DNA of 64,000 nt from Methanobacteriota archaeon (GTDB lineage: Archaea > Methanobacteriota > Methanobacteria > Methanobacteriales > Methanobacteriaceae). A program made the position numbers and the translations under genes. This document shows positions 17,995 through 27,091 of this stretch, in pieces. The notes beneath the pieces are model-generated. The model was not told where the DNA came from, searched no databases, and was given only the letters and a program-made list of their open reading frames with translations. The first letter of the stretch is position 1. The number at the start of each line of letters is the position of its first letter. The stretch lies in assembly GCA_023411115.1 (NCBI GenBank), contig JAEYPF010000013.1, forward strand, positions 156,008-220,007, in the 5' to 3' direction.

Positions 17995-18888
17995 TTAGAA
18001 AAGTTCATGAAGTTTTATGTTGTATGCACCGAGGTTTCCACCGAAGTTTCCAGCGCTTATTTTTAAAACACCTGGAACTTTAGTAGCTGCTTCTATTCCT
18101 ACTTTCATAGCTTCTTTAACAGCTTCTTCAGTTGCACCGTCAATAACAATTTCATATATACCGTTTACATCAGCTGGGACATCACTATCTTCAACTACGT
18201 CTTTCAAAGTAACGGCCATTTTCTCGTTGGTGGAAGCACCTAAGAATTTGTATTTGTTTGATCCAACCTTGGAACCAGATGCTACTACTCCGCCAGGGAA
18301 AGGAGTTATTACATTCTTAATAGCGTCTATTGCATCTACTGCTGCTTCAGCTGCTATTAATGCTGATGATTGGCTGTCACCAAGTATAAAGAAGTTTCCT
18401 CCTGCTACTCCTGATTTAATTCCGAATTCGCCTTCAACTAAGAAGTCTCCGGACATGATAGGAATTGAGTAAACAGTTCTTCCATCGATGTTTAATTCTT
18501 TTTCAAATCCGTCTCCGAAGAATTTGAGTTTAAATCCAATTTTTAGTTTTTCATCTTCATCATCAAGAGCATCAAAAGCTGCTGTTGTTGCAGCGGTAAG
18601 TACACACATTCCAACTCTTTCTAATAACTCATGATCAAGTTTTTTCTTGCTCATGTTGCAGATCATGATTATGTATCCAGGTCTTCCGTCAGGTGTTTCT
18701 TCTGGCGGGACGTAGCAGTCTATTCCTGCCTCTGCAGGGCAGCCGATAACTGATGTTCCGTAACCTGTTGCTTCAGTTGCTGCTATTTTGGCCAGTTTTT
18801 CTGTTGCTGCAGTTACAAGTATTCGTGAAACCTGAATTCCAAATGCTTCTGCAAAAGTATCTTCTATTTCTACTCCGTTTATTTCCAT
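17995..18888 (-). CDS. ftr: Formylmethanofuran:tetrahydromethanopterin formyltransferase
   Basis: Second enzyme of CO2 reduction to methane: moves the formyl group from formylmethanofuran to tetrahydromethanopterin, in the cytoplasm. The N-terminal stretch MEINGVEIEDTFAEAFG and the motif GTSVIGCPAEAGID are diagnostic, and the length (297 residues) is that of the family. ATG 18888 is chosen because GGTGAT (18893-18898) lies four bases before it. A TATA box (ATATATAAC, 18922-18930) upstream implies a leader of only about 14 bases. A terminator hairpin follows at 17939-17966, so the gene is probably transcribed alone. Confidence 0.97.
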   Translation of the reverse strand: MEINGVEIEDTFAEAFGIQVSRILVTAATEKLAKIAATEATGYGTSVIGCPAEAGIDCYVPPEETPDGRPGYIIMICNMSKKKLDHELLERVGMCVLTAATTAAFDALDDEDEKLKIGFKLKFFGDGFEKELNIDGRTVYSIPIMSGDFLVEGEFGIKSGVAGGNFFILGDSQSSALIAAEAAVDAIDAIKNVITPFPGGVVASGSKVGSNKYKFLGASTNEKMAVTLKDVVEDSDVPADVNGIYEIVIDGATEEAVKEAMKVGIEAATKVPGVLKISAGNFGGNLGAYNIKLHELF

Positions 18889-18921
18889 GATAATCACCGT
18901 CTAATTTTCAGTTTAAAAGAA

Positions 18922-18930
18922 GTTATATAT
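18922..18930 (-). promoter_or_regulatory. ftr promoter (TATA box)
   Basis: Minus-strand ATATATAAC followed by CTTCTTTT. The distance to the ribosome binding site at 18893-18898 predicts a transcript start near 18902-18905. The same ATATATAACTTCTTTT string recurs upstream of the GNAT gene near 30930-30952. Confidence 0.5.
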
Positions 18931-18967
18931 TTTTCCATTTTAATTTTTGGTAGTTTTAAAGAAATTT

Positions 18968-19027
18968 TAGAAATTGGAAATCGTCGCATTTCAATTTCTA
19001 ACCCCCAAAAATCATTGATTTTTGAGG
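18968..19027 (-). terminator. Two hairpins after the histidine kinase gene
   Basis: The first hairpin (18968-19000) pairs TAGAAATT and GAAAT with their complements around one bulged G. The second (19003-19027) has an 8-bp stem, CAAAAATC/GATTTTTG, with a three-base loop (ATT). Both lie between the kinase stop and the ftr promoter, so they probably end the kinase transcript. The second resembles the triloop hairpins at 39478 and 48554. Confidence 0.45.
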
Positions 19028-19030
19028 AAA

Positions 19031-20878
19031 TTAAAAAACAATTTTAAATAAGGTCCCATTATCTCTATAAATGTTTATATCGCCTGATAACTGTCTTACC
19101 AGTGTATTAACCAGCTGTAATCCCAAAGTTTTTGTATTTTTAAAGTCAATATCTTCAGGAAATCCCGTTCCATCATCTGCCACTATAAGCACGTGTTTAT
19201 CATAATTTAGATGGAATTTAATGGATATTTTTCCCTTTGGTTTGTTCCAAAAGGCATGTTTTAAAGAATTACTCACCAACTCATTTATGATTAAACCGCA
19301 TGGAACTGCAGTGTTAATATCTAGAAGAATATTTTCTACATCGATTTCAGGCTTTATATAGTTCTGATTAAATCCATATGAGCTAAAAAGTCCGGATAGG
19401 AGTCTTTGAATATATTCTGAAAAGTCAATTTTTGAAAGATCGCTGGATCGATAAAGCTCTTCATGGACCATTGCCATGGATTTAACGCGGTTACGGCTTT
19501 CTTTAAGAACATTAACTATTTTTTCATCATTTACATGTCTGGATTGAAGGTTTAAAAGAGAACTTATTATCTGCATATTATTTTTGACCCTGTGGTGAAT
19601 TTCCCGTAGAAGCACCTCTTTTTCTTCAAGAGAAGATTTAAGCCGATTTTCTACTTTTTTAAGCTCTGTAATATCTCGAGTAATATATACTGCCCCTAAA
19701 AATTCACCTTTATTATCAGAAAGAGGGTTACCAATGGTTTCTACCCAAATATAATGCCCATCAGCATGTCTGTATCTATGCTGTACTCTTTTTGGTTCTA
19801 AAGTTTTAATGGCTAATTGAAGGGCATTTATAACTGTTTCAAAATCATCGGGATGAATCATACTTATAAGTTCAAAATCGCGTTTTCCAATAATTTTTCT
19901 TGCTTCATATCCAAGTAATTCTTTAATGGAAGGGCTCACATATTCAAAAATTCCTTCACTATTAACCTGATAGATTAAATCAAGCATATTGTCGGTAACT
20001 AAGCTTAAATGTTCTTCTCTATCTTTAATGGTGTTTTCAATTCTTTTACGTTCTGTAATATTTTCACATATAAACAATCGACCGAAATACTTATCTTCTG
20101 GATCTCTAATCTGCTTAGAAAATCGTCTTATAATTCTACCATCTAAGAGTAAGATCTCGTCTTCCAAAACTGATCTATTTTTTTCATTTTGAAGTGGAGC
20201 GCATGACTCAACAAATAACTCTTTATCTTCTATTAATGGCAAAATCCTCAGGATAATATCCTTATTTTTAATTTCACCTGTTTTCATTTCTTTTTCAATA
20301 TCTTCTAATTCCCACATTCTACAAAAATTATGGTTAAAATATAAAATAGAGTCAGTTTTATTATCAACAACGTAAAAAGCTAGAGGAGAATTTTCAGCCA
20401 TGGAACGAATCAGATTAATGTTCCATCTTAAATTTTCTTCAGTATTTTTGAGTTTAGTTATATCACGGGCGATACTGAAAATGAGTTTCTCTTCTTGAAA
20501 TTCAATGAATTTTGCATGTATTTCTAGGGGTACAGTTGTTTTATTTTTCTTTAGATGGGTAGATTGGAATTTTAATTCTTTTTTTTCAATAATTTCTTTT
20601 ATTCTGGGTTCTATTATTTTAGAAAAATTATCAATATCAAGATCATGAAGATTGAGTTTCATCAGTTCCTTTTTAGTATAACCAAAATAGTTACATGCAG
20701 TTTCATTAACATAAACAAGATTTCCATTCAGATCATGAACCAGGATAGAATCGGCAATGGTATCTAAAATAGTGGTTTTTAATTCAAGCTCTTCTTTTAA
20801 ATCATCAAGTTTTTTTTGGGTATCTGGATGGTTTTTAATTTTTTCATCCTGTGTTTTAGATACATCCTCATTATTCAT
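19031..20878 (-). CDS. Soluble PAS-domain sensor histidine kinase (HisKA_2 type)
   Basis: Cytoplasmic sensor kinase of about 615 residues with no membrane helices. An N-terminal coiled segment leads into three or four PAS/PAC modules (about 35-150, 155-280 and 285-405), then a HisKA_2 phospho-acceptor helix with HHRVKNNMQIISSLLNL near residue 428, and an HATPase_c domain with INELVSNSLKHAF and DDGTGFPED. PAS domains bind small ligands or redox cofactors. The start is taken at ATG 20878, eight bases after GAGG; an in-frame ATG ten codons upstream has no site. No response regulator is adjacent, so its partner is unknown. Confidence 0.88.
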   Translation of the reverse strand: MNNEDVSKTQDEKIKNHPDTQKKLDDLKEELELKTTILDTIADSILVHDLNGNLVYVNETACNYFGYTKKELMKLNLHDLDIDNFSKIIEPRIKEIIEKKELKFQSTHLKKNKTTVPLEIHAKFIEFQEEKLIFSIARDITKLKNTEENLRWNINLIRSMAENSPLAFYVVDNKTDSILYFNHNFCRMWELEDIEKEMKTGEIKNKDIILRILPLIEDKELFVESCAPLQNEKNRSVLEDEILLLDGRIIRRFSKQIRDPEDKYFGRLFICENITERKRIENTIKDREEHLSLVTDNMLDLIYQVNSEGIFEYVSPSIKELLGYEARKIIGKRDFELISMIHPDDFETVINALQLAIKTLEPKRVQHRYRHADGHYIWVETIGNPLSDNKGEFLGAVYITRDITELKKVENRLKSSLEEKEVLLREIHHRVKNNMQIISSLLNLQSRHVNDEKIVNVLKESRNRVKSMAMVHEELYRSSDLSKIDFSEYIQRLLSGLFSSYGFNQNYIKPEIDVENILLDINTAVPCGLIINELVSNSLKHAFWNKPKGKISIKFHLNYDKHVLIVADDGTGFPEDIDFKNTKTLGLQLVNTLVRQLSGDINIYRDNGTLFKIVF

Positions 20879-21103
20879 GCACGATTCCTCAAATTTATGA
20901 TGATTCATTACAGTATATTAAATTTATATTTAAAGTAGTATATTACTGCCATATAATATTAAAATAGGAAAAATAGTGCATATTGAGTTATTTACTTGAA
21001 ATTTATGTTATCTAAATAAAAAATACTTGAGAAAATGTACGTATTTCTTGTTTGCTTCGTTTTAAGGAAAAAGTAGCTACAATAAGTAAGATTATTGATT
21101 AGG

Positions 21104-22123
21104 TCAAGTGATTTTTTTAAAAATTTTCTCAACAACACCTGCCCCGAAGTAGGGAAGTATAGCAATACCTATAATGGAGGTCATCCAGAATGAAATCAGC
21201 CTTTCAACTATGGTCGCTGCAGCACTTATGGATGGGGGAACGCCGGCTGCGGAAAATAAAATTATCATAACACCATCAACTGCTCCCAGTCCTCCTGGAA
21301 GAAGAGGAATCAATCCAAGTAAGGTAGAAATTATAAAGACTTCTGCTATTACTATTGGTGAAACATTCACTCCAAAAGCTAAAAATACAATATAAACTCT
21401 AAATATTTCAAAGAACCAAATTACAAAAGAAAGTGGAAGTCCATACATCAAAACATTTCTATCCTTTACCATTGTACGCATACTGTTTTGGAAACCATGA
21501 ATTGCTGTTAATGCATTTGCTTCAAGTTTACTGTGTTCTTTTCTGGAAATTCTTTTTATTATACGTACAAGCCATAAAGTAGCTTTTTTTCCAAATTCTT
21601 TGTTTAAAGACATGTATACTGCTACAAAAAATATTATAAGCAAAGCTACAACTGCAATTATAAGTCCTGATACAACTAAAACTGGTAAACTCATGAACAA
21701 AACAACTGAAATTATAGTTATAACGGCCAAAACCATAAATGGAAATGTATCAAGCCCTCTATCTGCTATTACTGTCGCAAAAGACTCCTCAAAAGATGTT
21801 TTAGAGTATTTACTTAATATATATCCTCTTATGGGCTCACCACCCCCTCTTGCACTTGGAGTTATGTTATTAATAGCCAATCCTACCATCAAAATAAGGA
21901 AAAGATGTATTTTTTTTATGGATATATTTACAGATTTCACGTTTATAGCCCATCGCTGTGTCCAGAAGCCATAAATTGAAAATTGTATAAGTACTGCGAG
22001 AGCTAAATACCAGGGATTTGCTAATGCAACAGCATTTGCAATTTTAACAGGCCCTATATATAGGATCATAGCAGCAAGGATTCCAATTCCTACCACTGCT
22101 AGGATTAAAGTACTATGCCTCAT
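21104..22123 (-). CDS. Flippase-like/UPF0104 (LPG synthase TM-region) membrane protein
   Basis: Integral membrane protein of 339 residues with about eight helices. Features of the family are the loop NNITPSARGGGEPIRGYILSK (only its core ITPSARGGGEPIRGY is diagnostic) and LIPLLPGGLGAVDGVMIILF near the C-terminus. Relatives include the membrane half of lysylphosphatidylglycerol synthase, and they probably move lipids or lipid-linked molecules. The phosphoesterase gene lies about 170 bases upstream on the same strand. Confidence 0.82.
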   Translation of the reverse strand: MRHSTLILAVVGIGILAAMILYIGPVKIANAVALANPWYLALAVLIQFSIYGFWTQRWAINVKSVNISIKKIHLFLILMVGLAINNITPSARGGGEPIRGYILSKYSKTSFEESFATVIADRGLDTFPFMVLAVITIISVVLFMSLPVLVVSGLIIAVVALLIIFFVAVYMSLNKEFGKKATLWLVRIIKRISRKEHSKLEANALTAIHGFQNSMRTMVKDRNVLMYGLPLSFVIWFFEIFRVYIVFLAFGVNVSPIVIAEVFIISTLLGLIPLLPGGLGAVDGVMIILFSAAGVPPSISAAATIVERLISFWMTSIIGIAILPYFGAGVVEKIFKKIT

Positions 22124-22292
22124 AATTTACCCATATTATATTGTATTTTTTTATAAATTTAATTTAAAACGTCAGCGTTTATTTTATGCAGTTTTAATAT
22201 TAAATTTTTATGGAATAAGAAATTATTTTATGATTTGTAATGATTATACAACATTATATATAACCTTTTCAATCGCTGTAGCTACTTAAATG

Positions 22293-22775
22293 TTATAAAA
22301 TAATAGGTTCATAGCTTAAATCTTCAGGATCAAGCAGTACAACAGTTTGTTTACCCGACAGGTATCCGCATGTCTCTCCGGGATTTATCATCATGCATTT
22401 TCCTTCTCTAATTTCTAATTTATGGGTATGTCCCCGTATGACTATATCATAAGTCCCACTTTTAACAAGAGCGTCTACAACATCCTCGTTGGTACCATGA
22501 ATAACTGCAGTCCTTTTTCCATTTAATTCAAGTTCTTGGAAGTCGTCATGATAACAAATGCCTTCAAAAAAGTGCCTTAAACCGTCTCTTTCACCGTCAT
22601 TATTCCCAAAAACAGCTTTAAATTTCGCATTGAGATTTTTAATTTCACGGACTGTAAATGGTGAAATCATGTCGCCTGCATGGATTACAAGATCTACATC
22701 AGCTTCATTGAAAGCCTTAACAGCTTTTCTTATCGCGTCCAAATTATCATGCGAATCTGACATTATTCCAATCAT
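22293..22775 (-). CDS. MJ0936/YfcE-type phosphodiesterase
   Basis: Small metallophosphoesterase of 160 residues. Metal-binding motifs are in order: MSDSHDN (D-x-H), HAGDMIS, FGNNDGE (GNxD), VIHGTNED and IRGHTHKLEI (GHTH). The family hydrolyses phosphodiesters with Mn or Ni in vitro; the natural substrate is unknown. No ribosome binding site precedes the ATG. A TATA-like stretch about 25 bases upstream (near 22800) suggests a leaderless mRNA. Confidence 0.88.
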   Translation of the reverse strand: MIGIMSDSHDNLDAIRKAVKAFNEADVDLVIHAGDMISPFTVREIKNLNAKFKAVFGNNDGERDGLRHFFEGICYHDDFQELELNGKRTAVIHGTNEDVVDALVKSGTYDIVIRGHTHKLEIREGKCMMINPGETCGYLSGKQTVVLLDPEDLSYEPIIL

Positions 22776-22938
22776 ATTTTTATTTATATAATTAGTTCTA
22801 TAAAATTTTGATCACTATAATAAAAATTAGAAAAATATGATCGATATTTTAAATTTTGATTATCAATAACAATCTTTATATGTCTTTAAAATAAACAGTA
22901 GTTTAAGCCATTTTGTGGCTTATTTAGGATGTGATGAA

Positions 22939-23172
22939 TTGTTTAGAAATAATTACGGAAGAGATAATTTCTCAAATAAAGGACCTTCAGCTCCTATTAA
23001 TGTAGGAGATGAATACGATGTTAAAATTGAAGATGTTGGAAGAGATGGCGACGGAATCGCCAGAATAGAAGGATTTGTTGTCTTTGTATCTGGAGCAAAA
23101 CTGGGCGATGAAGTTAAAATCAAAATTAACTCAACAAGAAGAAACTTCGGTTTTGCTGATATAGTTGAATAA
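22939..23172 (+). CDS. TRAM-domain protein (copy 1)
   Basis: Single TRAM domain protein of 77 residues, an OB-fold RNA-binding module common in methanogens, where free TRAM proteins act as RNA chaperones. The domain runs from GDEYDVKIEDVGRDGDGIAR to FGFADIVE. The start is a TTG at 22939, preceded by GGATGTGATG. The paralogue at 57219-57431 has the same arrangement, GGAAGTGAATGAA before TTG, which supports both. A TATA-like CTTTATATG near 22873 would give a leader of about 40 bases. Confidence 0.85.
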   Translation: MFRNNYGRDNFSNKGPSAPINVGDEYDVKIEDVGRDGDGIARIEGFVVFVSGAKLGDEVKIKINSTRRNFGFADIVE

Positions 23173-23199
23173 ACTAATTTTGAATTAAAGTTTTAAATT

Positions 23200-23248
23200 A
23201 AAGTTTTTCATGAAAATAACGATTTTCACGAATACTTTACTTTTTTTA
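23200..23248 (+). terminator. Terminator after TRAM gene 1
   Basis: Hairpin with inner stem TGAAAAT/ATTTTCA (23211-23217 and 23222-23228), outer stem AAAGT/ACTTT (23200-23204 and 23234-23238), then a run of seven T. Confidence 0.5.
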
Positions 23249-23522
23249 TGAATTTTTTTCACTACTTTTTTATCAAAAGATTGTGCTGTAATGCAAAATC
23301 TATAATGATTGATAAATATTTCTATTTTTAAATATATTTCACAATTTAATTATTATTAAATTAAAATGAGGCCTCTTGGTCGTGTTTTTTATGTACTATA
23401 AAATATACAATCCCAATATTTTATTAAAATATTATTTAATCTTCATCTTTAATAGGTAGTTTATACAATAGTATTGTTACAGAACAAAGAGAGGACTATA
23501 AACTGATAGGGGGTTATAGAAA
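23249..23522 (+). promoter_or_regulatory. Slipin gene upstream region
   Basis: AT-rich spacer without a supported gene. A TATA-like ACTATAAAATATAC near 23395 and the small inverted repeat CAATA-G-TATTG at 23467-23477 precede the slipin gene, whose GGGGGT site lies about 10 bases before the ATG. Confidence 0.35.
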
Positions 23523-24296
23523 ATGGCTGATTTAGTAACGCTTTTTATTGTTGGAATTATAATTTTAATTATTTTAGGACTTTCAATACGAATAGTAAAT
23601 CAATATGAGAGGGGAGTACATTTTAGGCTTGGTAGGGTAATAGGAGTTAAAGATCCGGGGTTGCGTCTTATTATTCCTGTAGTGGACAGGCTGGAAAAAG
23701 TGTCTCTTAGGATAGTTACAATGCCAATTCCGTCACAGAAGATAATAACTCAGGATAACGTATCAATTGATGTGGCGGCGGTTGCATATTTCAAGGTTGT
23801 CGACGCTTATGATGCAGTTGTTGCCATTGAAAATTACAACAGGGCTGTCAACCAGATTGCTCAAACCACCATGAGAAATGTAATAGGCCAATTCCTTTTA
23901 GACGATGTTTTATCTTCGACTTCAAAGATCAATGAAAAGATCAAGGAAATAATCGATAAACACAGCGAGCCATGGGGTGTACAGATCACAGCGGTGGAAA
24001 TTAAAGATATTAATTTACCTGAAACCATGCGAAGATCAATGGCAAAACAGGCTGAAGCAGAAAGGGAAAAAAGAGCTAAGATTATTTCTGCAGAAGGTGA
24101 ATTCCTTTCAGCTCAAAAACTTGGTGAAGCTGCAGACATTATAGCGGCCCATCCAATAGCGCTACAGTTACGTAATTTACAGGTACTCCTTGAAATAGCG
24201 AGTGAGAAGAATTCCACTATAGTATTCCCTGCAAGCTTCATGTCAACAGTTAGGGACTTAAAAGACTTCATGGAATCTGAAGTAAAGCTTAAATAA
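23523..24296 (+). CDS. Slipin/stomatin-like SPFH (Band 7) membrane protein
   Basis: SPFH-domain protein of 257 residues, anchored by an N-terminal helix (about 5-25). The family stretch follows: NQYERGVHFRLGRVIGVKDPGL, then IDVAAVAYFKV and the coiled C-terminal half rich in charged residues (SMAKQAEAEREKRAKIISAEGE). Slipins scaffold membrane microdomains and often work with an NfeD protease partner; no nfeD gene is adjacent here. The start is supported by the upstream GGGGGT. A clear terminator hairpin follows. Confidence 0.92.
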   Translation: MADLVTLFIVGIIILIILGLSIRIVNQYERGVHFRLGRVIGVKDPGLRLIIPVVDRLEKVSLRIVTMPIPSQKIITQDNVSIDVAAVAYFKVVDAYDAVVAIENYNRAVNQIAQTTMRNVIGQFLLDDVLSSTSKINEKIKEIIDKHSEPWGVQITAVEIKDINLPETMRRSMAKQAEAEREKRAKIISAEGEFLSAQKLGEAADIIAAHPIALQLRNLQVLLEIASEKNSTIVFPASFMSTVRDLKDFMESEVKLK

Positions 24297-24324
24297 GTTT
24301 TAAGCTTGAAAGACATTCACTAAA

Positions 24325-24361
24325 GTTAATAGGCTAATAGCCATTAACTTATTTATTTTTT
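24325..24361 (+). terminator. Slipin gene terminator
   Basis: Stem GTTAAT-GGCTA with TAGCC-ATTAAC (one bulged A), positions 24325-24348, followed by a T-rich tract to 24361. Confidence 0.7.
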
Positions 24362-24665
24362 ATGAAAATTTATTTAATGGTAGAATAGGCCTTAGAAATG
24401 AAATAGCGGGTACCTTCTCTGGAGGGTCATCATATTTTTCGTGATATTTGTTGTAATAAATTAAATTTACTAAAATAATTAAGGGCATTGTAGTTTTAAC
24501 GGGTTTATATGCATTTTTGAAATTTCTGATTAGGATATACCTTTTTATAGTATGATGAGAAATATTTGAAAGTCTAATGATTAAAAAAAATTATTGAGTA
24601 AATAAATCATTTAGTTATAAAATATTATTTATTATCCTTAATACTCATTAATGAGAGGCGTAAAG
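24362..24665 (+). promoter_or_regulatory. Upstream region of the TrkA gene
   Basis: AT-rich spacer in which I see no gene. The only promoter-like element is AGTTATAAAATATT near 24612-24625, about 45 bases before the trkA start. Confidence 0.3.
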
Positions 24666-25316
24666 ATGTATATAGTGATAATGGGTGCAGGAAGAGTTGG
24701 ATTAAATCTTGCATCGAACTTAGTTAGTAGGGGGCACGATGTAACCCTCATTGAAAATGATGATAGTTTGTGCGGCAATGCTGCTGCTGAATTAGATGCT
24801 CTGGTTATTTGTGGTAACGGTACTGATACAAAAACACTAGAAGAGGCAAATGTAGGGGAAGCCGATGTTTTTGTTGCAGCAACAGGGAATGATGAAGCAA
24901 ATCTTCTTTCATGTATACTTGTAAAGCAATATGACATTCCTAAGATTATTGCAAGGCTCAGTAACCCTGATCACGAAGAAGCATTTAAAAAAGTGGGAAT
25001 TGACGATGTTATAAGTCCAGAACTTACAGCAGCGGGTTACCTTGAAAAGTTGATAACAAGGCCAAAAGTTGCTGATTTAATTGTTATTGGAAAAGGGGAT
25101 GCTGAAATACTGGATCTTACAGTAAAAAATGATAAAGTTATAGGAAAAGAAATCAAGGAAATTAACCCTACCGATGAATATATAATTGTTGCTATGTACA
25201 AGAATGGTGAAATAACTATTCCAAAGGCAAATATGATTTTAAATGAGGGTGATAAAGTATCTATCCTTGTTAAAACAAGTTCTGTAAAAGATGTTGTGAA
25301 GATGTTTACAAAATAA
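24666..25316 (+). CDS. trkA: TrkA-type potassium uptake regulatory protein
   Basis: Cytoplasmic NAD-binding regulator of a Trk/Ktr-type potassium transporter, 216 residues. The RCK_N domain starts at once with MGAGRVGLNLASNL (GxGxxG), an acidic residue at the end of strand 2 (LIENDD), and GNGTDTKTLEEANV. The C-terminal RCK_C domain is at about 135-216. ATG 24666 is preferred to ATG 24651, since GAGAGGCG precedes it and the protein then begins with the first beta strand. No trkH/trkG gene is in the window. Confidence 0.88.
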   Translation: MYIVIMGAGRVGLNLASNLVSRGHDVTLIENDDSLCGNAAAELDALVICGNGTDTKTLEEANVGEADVFVAATGNDEANLLSCILVKQYDIPKIIARLSNPDHEEAFKKVGIDDVISPELTAAGYLEKLITRPKVADLIVIGKGDAEILDLTVKNDKVIGKEIKEINPTDEYIIVAMYKNGEITIPKANMILNEGDKVSILVKTSSVKDVVKMFTK

Positions 25317-25362
25317 AATTACAGTACAATTTTTTATATTTAAAATAAATTCACAAATCCAG

Positions 25363-25578
25363 TTATTTTTTATATTTTCTATTTTTAGTCATTATAGCCA
25401 GAATTACTATTTTACTTACAAATAATAAAATTAATATGATTATCATTGTAATGATGGTCCATATGATGCTGCCTGTTAATAAGGCTACAATAAAAAAGGC
25501 AATTATAGAAAATAAAGTTGCTAATAGGTAAAATGCCAGTAGAAGCTTATTGATGTCGAAGCTGTTATTTTTTGGCAT
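25363..25578 (-). CDS. Small two-helix membrane protein
   Basis: Predicted protein of about 71 residues with two hydrophobic helices (near 12-34 and 39-62) and a basic C-terminus (KNRKYKK). I do not recognise the family. The start could be ATG 25578 or GTG 25587; neither has a strong ribosome binding site. It converges with trkA and lies next to another tiny membrane protein on the same strand. Confidence 0.5.
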   Translation of the reverse strand: MPKNNSFDINKLLLAFYLLATLFSIIAFFIVALLTGSIIWTIITMIIILILLFVSKIVILAIMTKNRKYKK

Positions 25579-25639
25579 TATGCTCACATTTTTGTGTAAT
25601 CTCCTATTTTATGTACTTTCGAATAATTTAAGTTATAAA

Positions 25640-25840
25640 CTATCTTTCGTATTTGCCAACTTTGCCTGCTACAAATGCAAACATTAAAACAAATATGATG
25701 ATTGCAGCTATAATTCCTGCAAGTTGGCCTGCAAATGCACTGACAACAACATAAACAATTACAGCAAATACAAAACCGCCTAATATAACTGCTGCTATAA
25801 TTTCATTACCAAGTTGACCTTTGCTATCTTCTATCATCAT
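25640..25840 (-). CDS. Small two-helix membrane protein, probably leaderless
   Basis: Predicted protein of 66 residues: a charged N-terminus (MMIEDSKGQLGNE), two hydrophobic helices and a charged end (GKVGKYER). I do not recognise the family. No ribosome binding site precedes the ATG, but a TATA box (ATTATATAATT, near 25860-25872) lies about 25 bases upstream, as in leaderless archaeal mRNAs. Confidence 0.5.
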   Translation of the reverse strand: MMIEDSKGQLGNEIIAAVILGGFVFAVIVYVVVSAFAGQLAGIIAAIIIFVLMFAFVAGKVGKYER

Positions 25841-25978
25841 AATTATTATTTTTAATTACCGAATTATATAATATTTCTTATATGATTTTTATTATTTCAA
25901 AATTGAAAGATGATGTCAAAATGAGCTATTTTCATGTATATGGCTTTAAAACTGATATTTAAATTAATCAAGAATAAA

Positions 25979-26599
25979 TTAGTATAAGCCCTTTAAAACT
26001 CGGCTTGCCAGTTTAACATGTTCAGATCCATTATCAACTGCCTGGCCATGTCCTGGAAGGAGATATTTGACATCAAGTTTGGAAAGTCTTTCTATGGATT
26101 CTCTTAGCATATTTATGTCTCCACCAATATCGTATCTGCCAAAACCACCGTCAGAAAAGACAGTATCTCCTGATATTAATGTTTCTCCGTCGTAAAGGCA
26201 TATACCACCAATAGTATGTCCTGGCGTGTGAATTACTTCAAAATCATGGATTTTATCGCCTTCAGTTAATTTAAAATCAACTTTTCCAGGTTCAACTGAT
26301 CTTCCGAACATATAAGAAGCGGTTGCAATGGGATCTCCACTTTCAAGTGCTGGAGCATCTTTTTCGTGTATTGCAAGTTTGCAGTCAAAATATCTGTTCC
26401 CGCCAACATGATCGAAGTGGCAGTGTGTGTTCACAATCATTGATATATCTGAAGGCATTATATTGGCTTTTTGAAGTGAATTAAGCACGTATTCAATGTT
26501 ATCACCTGTTCCAGTATCGACTATAACATCTTCAAATACGTAAATATTAGAATCAGAACCAAATCCTTCTATCATGAGGATATCGTTGAATTTTTTCAT
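25979..26599 (-). CDS. Metallo-beta-lactamase-fold hydrolase
   Basis: Soluble two-metal hydrolase of 206 residues of the glyoxalase II-like branch. The ligand motifs are NTHCHFDHVGG, HTPGHTIGG, SGDTVFSDG and LPGHGQ. The substrate is unknown; thioester hydrolysis is typical of this subgroup. It is about 45 bases from the end of the tRNA-Trp gene, on the same strand. Confidence 0.88.
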   Translation of the reverse strand: MKKFNDILMIEGFGSDSNIYVFEDVIVDTGTGDNIEYVLNSLQKANIMPSDISMIVNTHCHFDHVGGNRYFDCKLAIHEKDAPALESGDPIATASYMFGRSVEPGKVDFKLTEGDKIHDFEVIHTPGHTIGGICLYDGETLISGDTVFSDGGFGRYDIGGDINMLRESIERLSKLDVKYLLPGHGQAVDNGSEHVKLASRVLKGLY

Positions 26600-26642
26600 A
26601 TTAGCACCAGAAAAGTAAGTATTTTGTAAAATAATTTGAAAG

Positions 26643-26789
<147 letters not shown>

Positions 26790-26813
26790 TAAAGATTATT
26801 TAAAAATGTTTGG

Positions 26814-26887
<74 letters not shown>

Positions 26888-26923
26888 ATACCATAGCTCA
26901 TTAGTTAAATTATGCTCTGTTGG

Positions 26924-26931
26924 TATTTAAA
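26924..26931 (-). promoter_or_regulatory. Promoter of the tRNA-Cys/tRNA-Trp unit
   Basis: TTTAAATA with the purine-rich AAGG just upstream (a BRE-like element), about 37 bases before the tRNA-Cys 5' end, at the usual distance for an archaeal tRNA promoter. Confidence 0.55.
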
Positions 26932-27091
26932 CCTTACGGAGTGTTTAGTCATAAATTTTTGAAAAATTGAATTGAATAAGGTAGTCAGAAAAGACATATA
27001 AAACTTTTGGAGATTTTTGTGACGATTTTAACAAATTTAATTACAAATCAATAATATAAAATATAGATAATTGAATAATTCTCGTGTTAAT

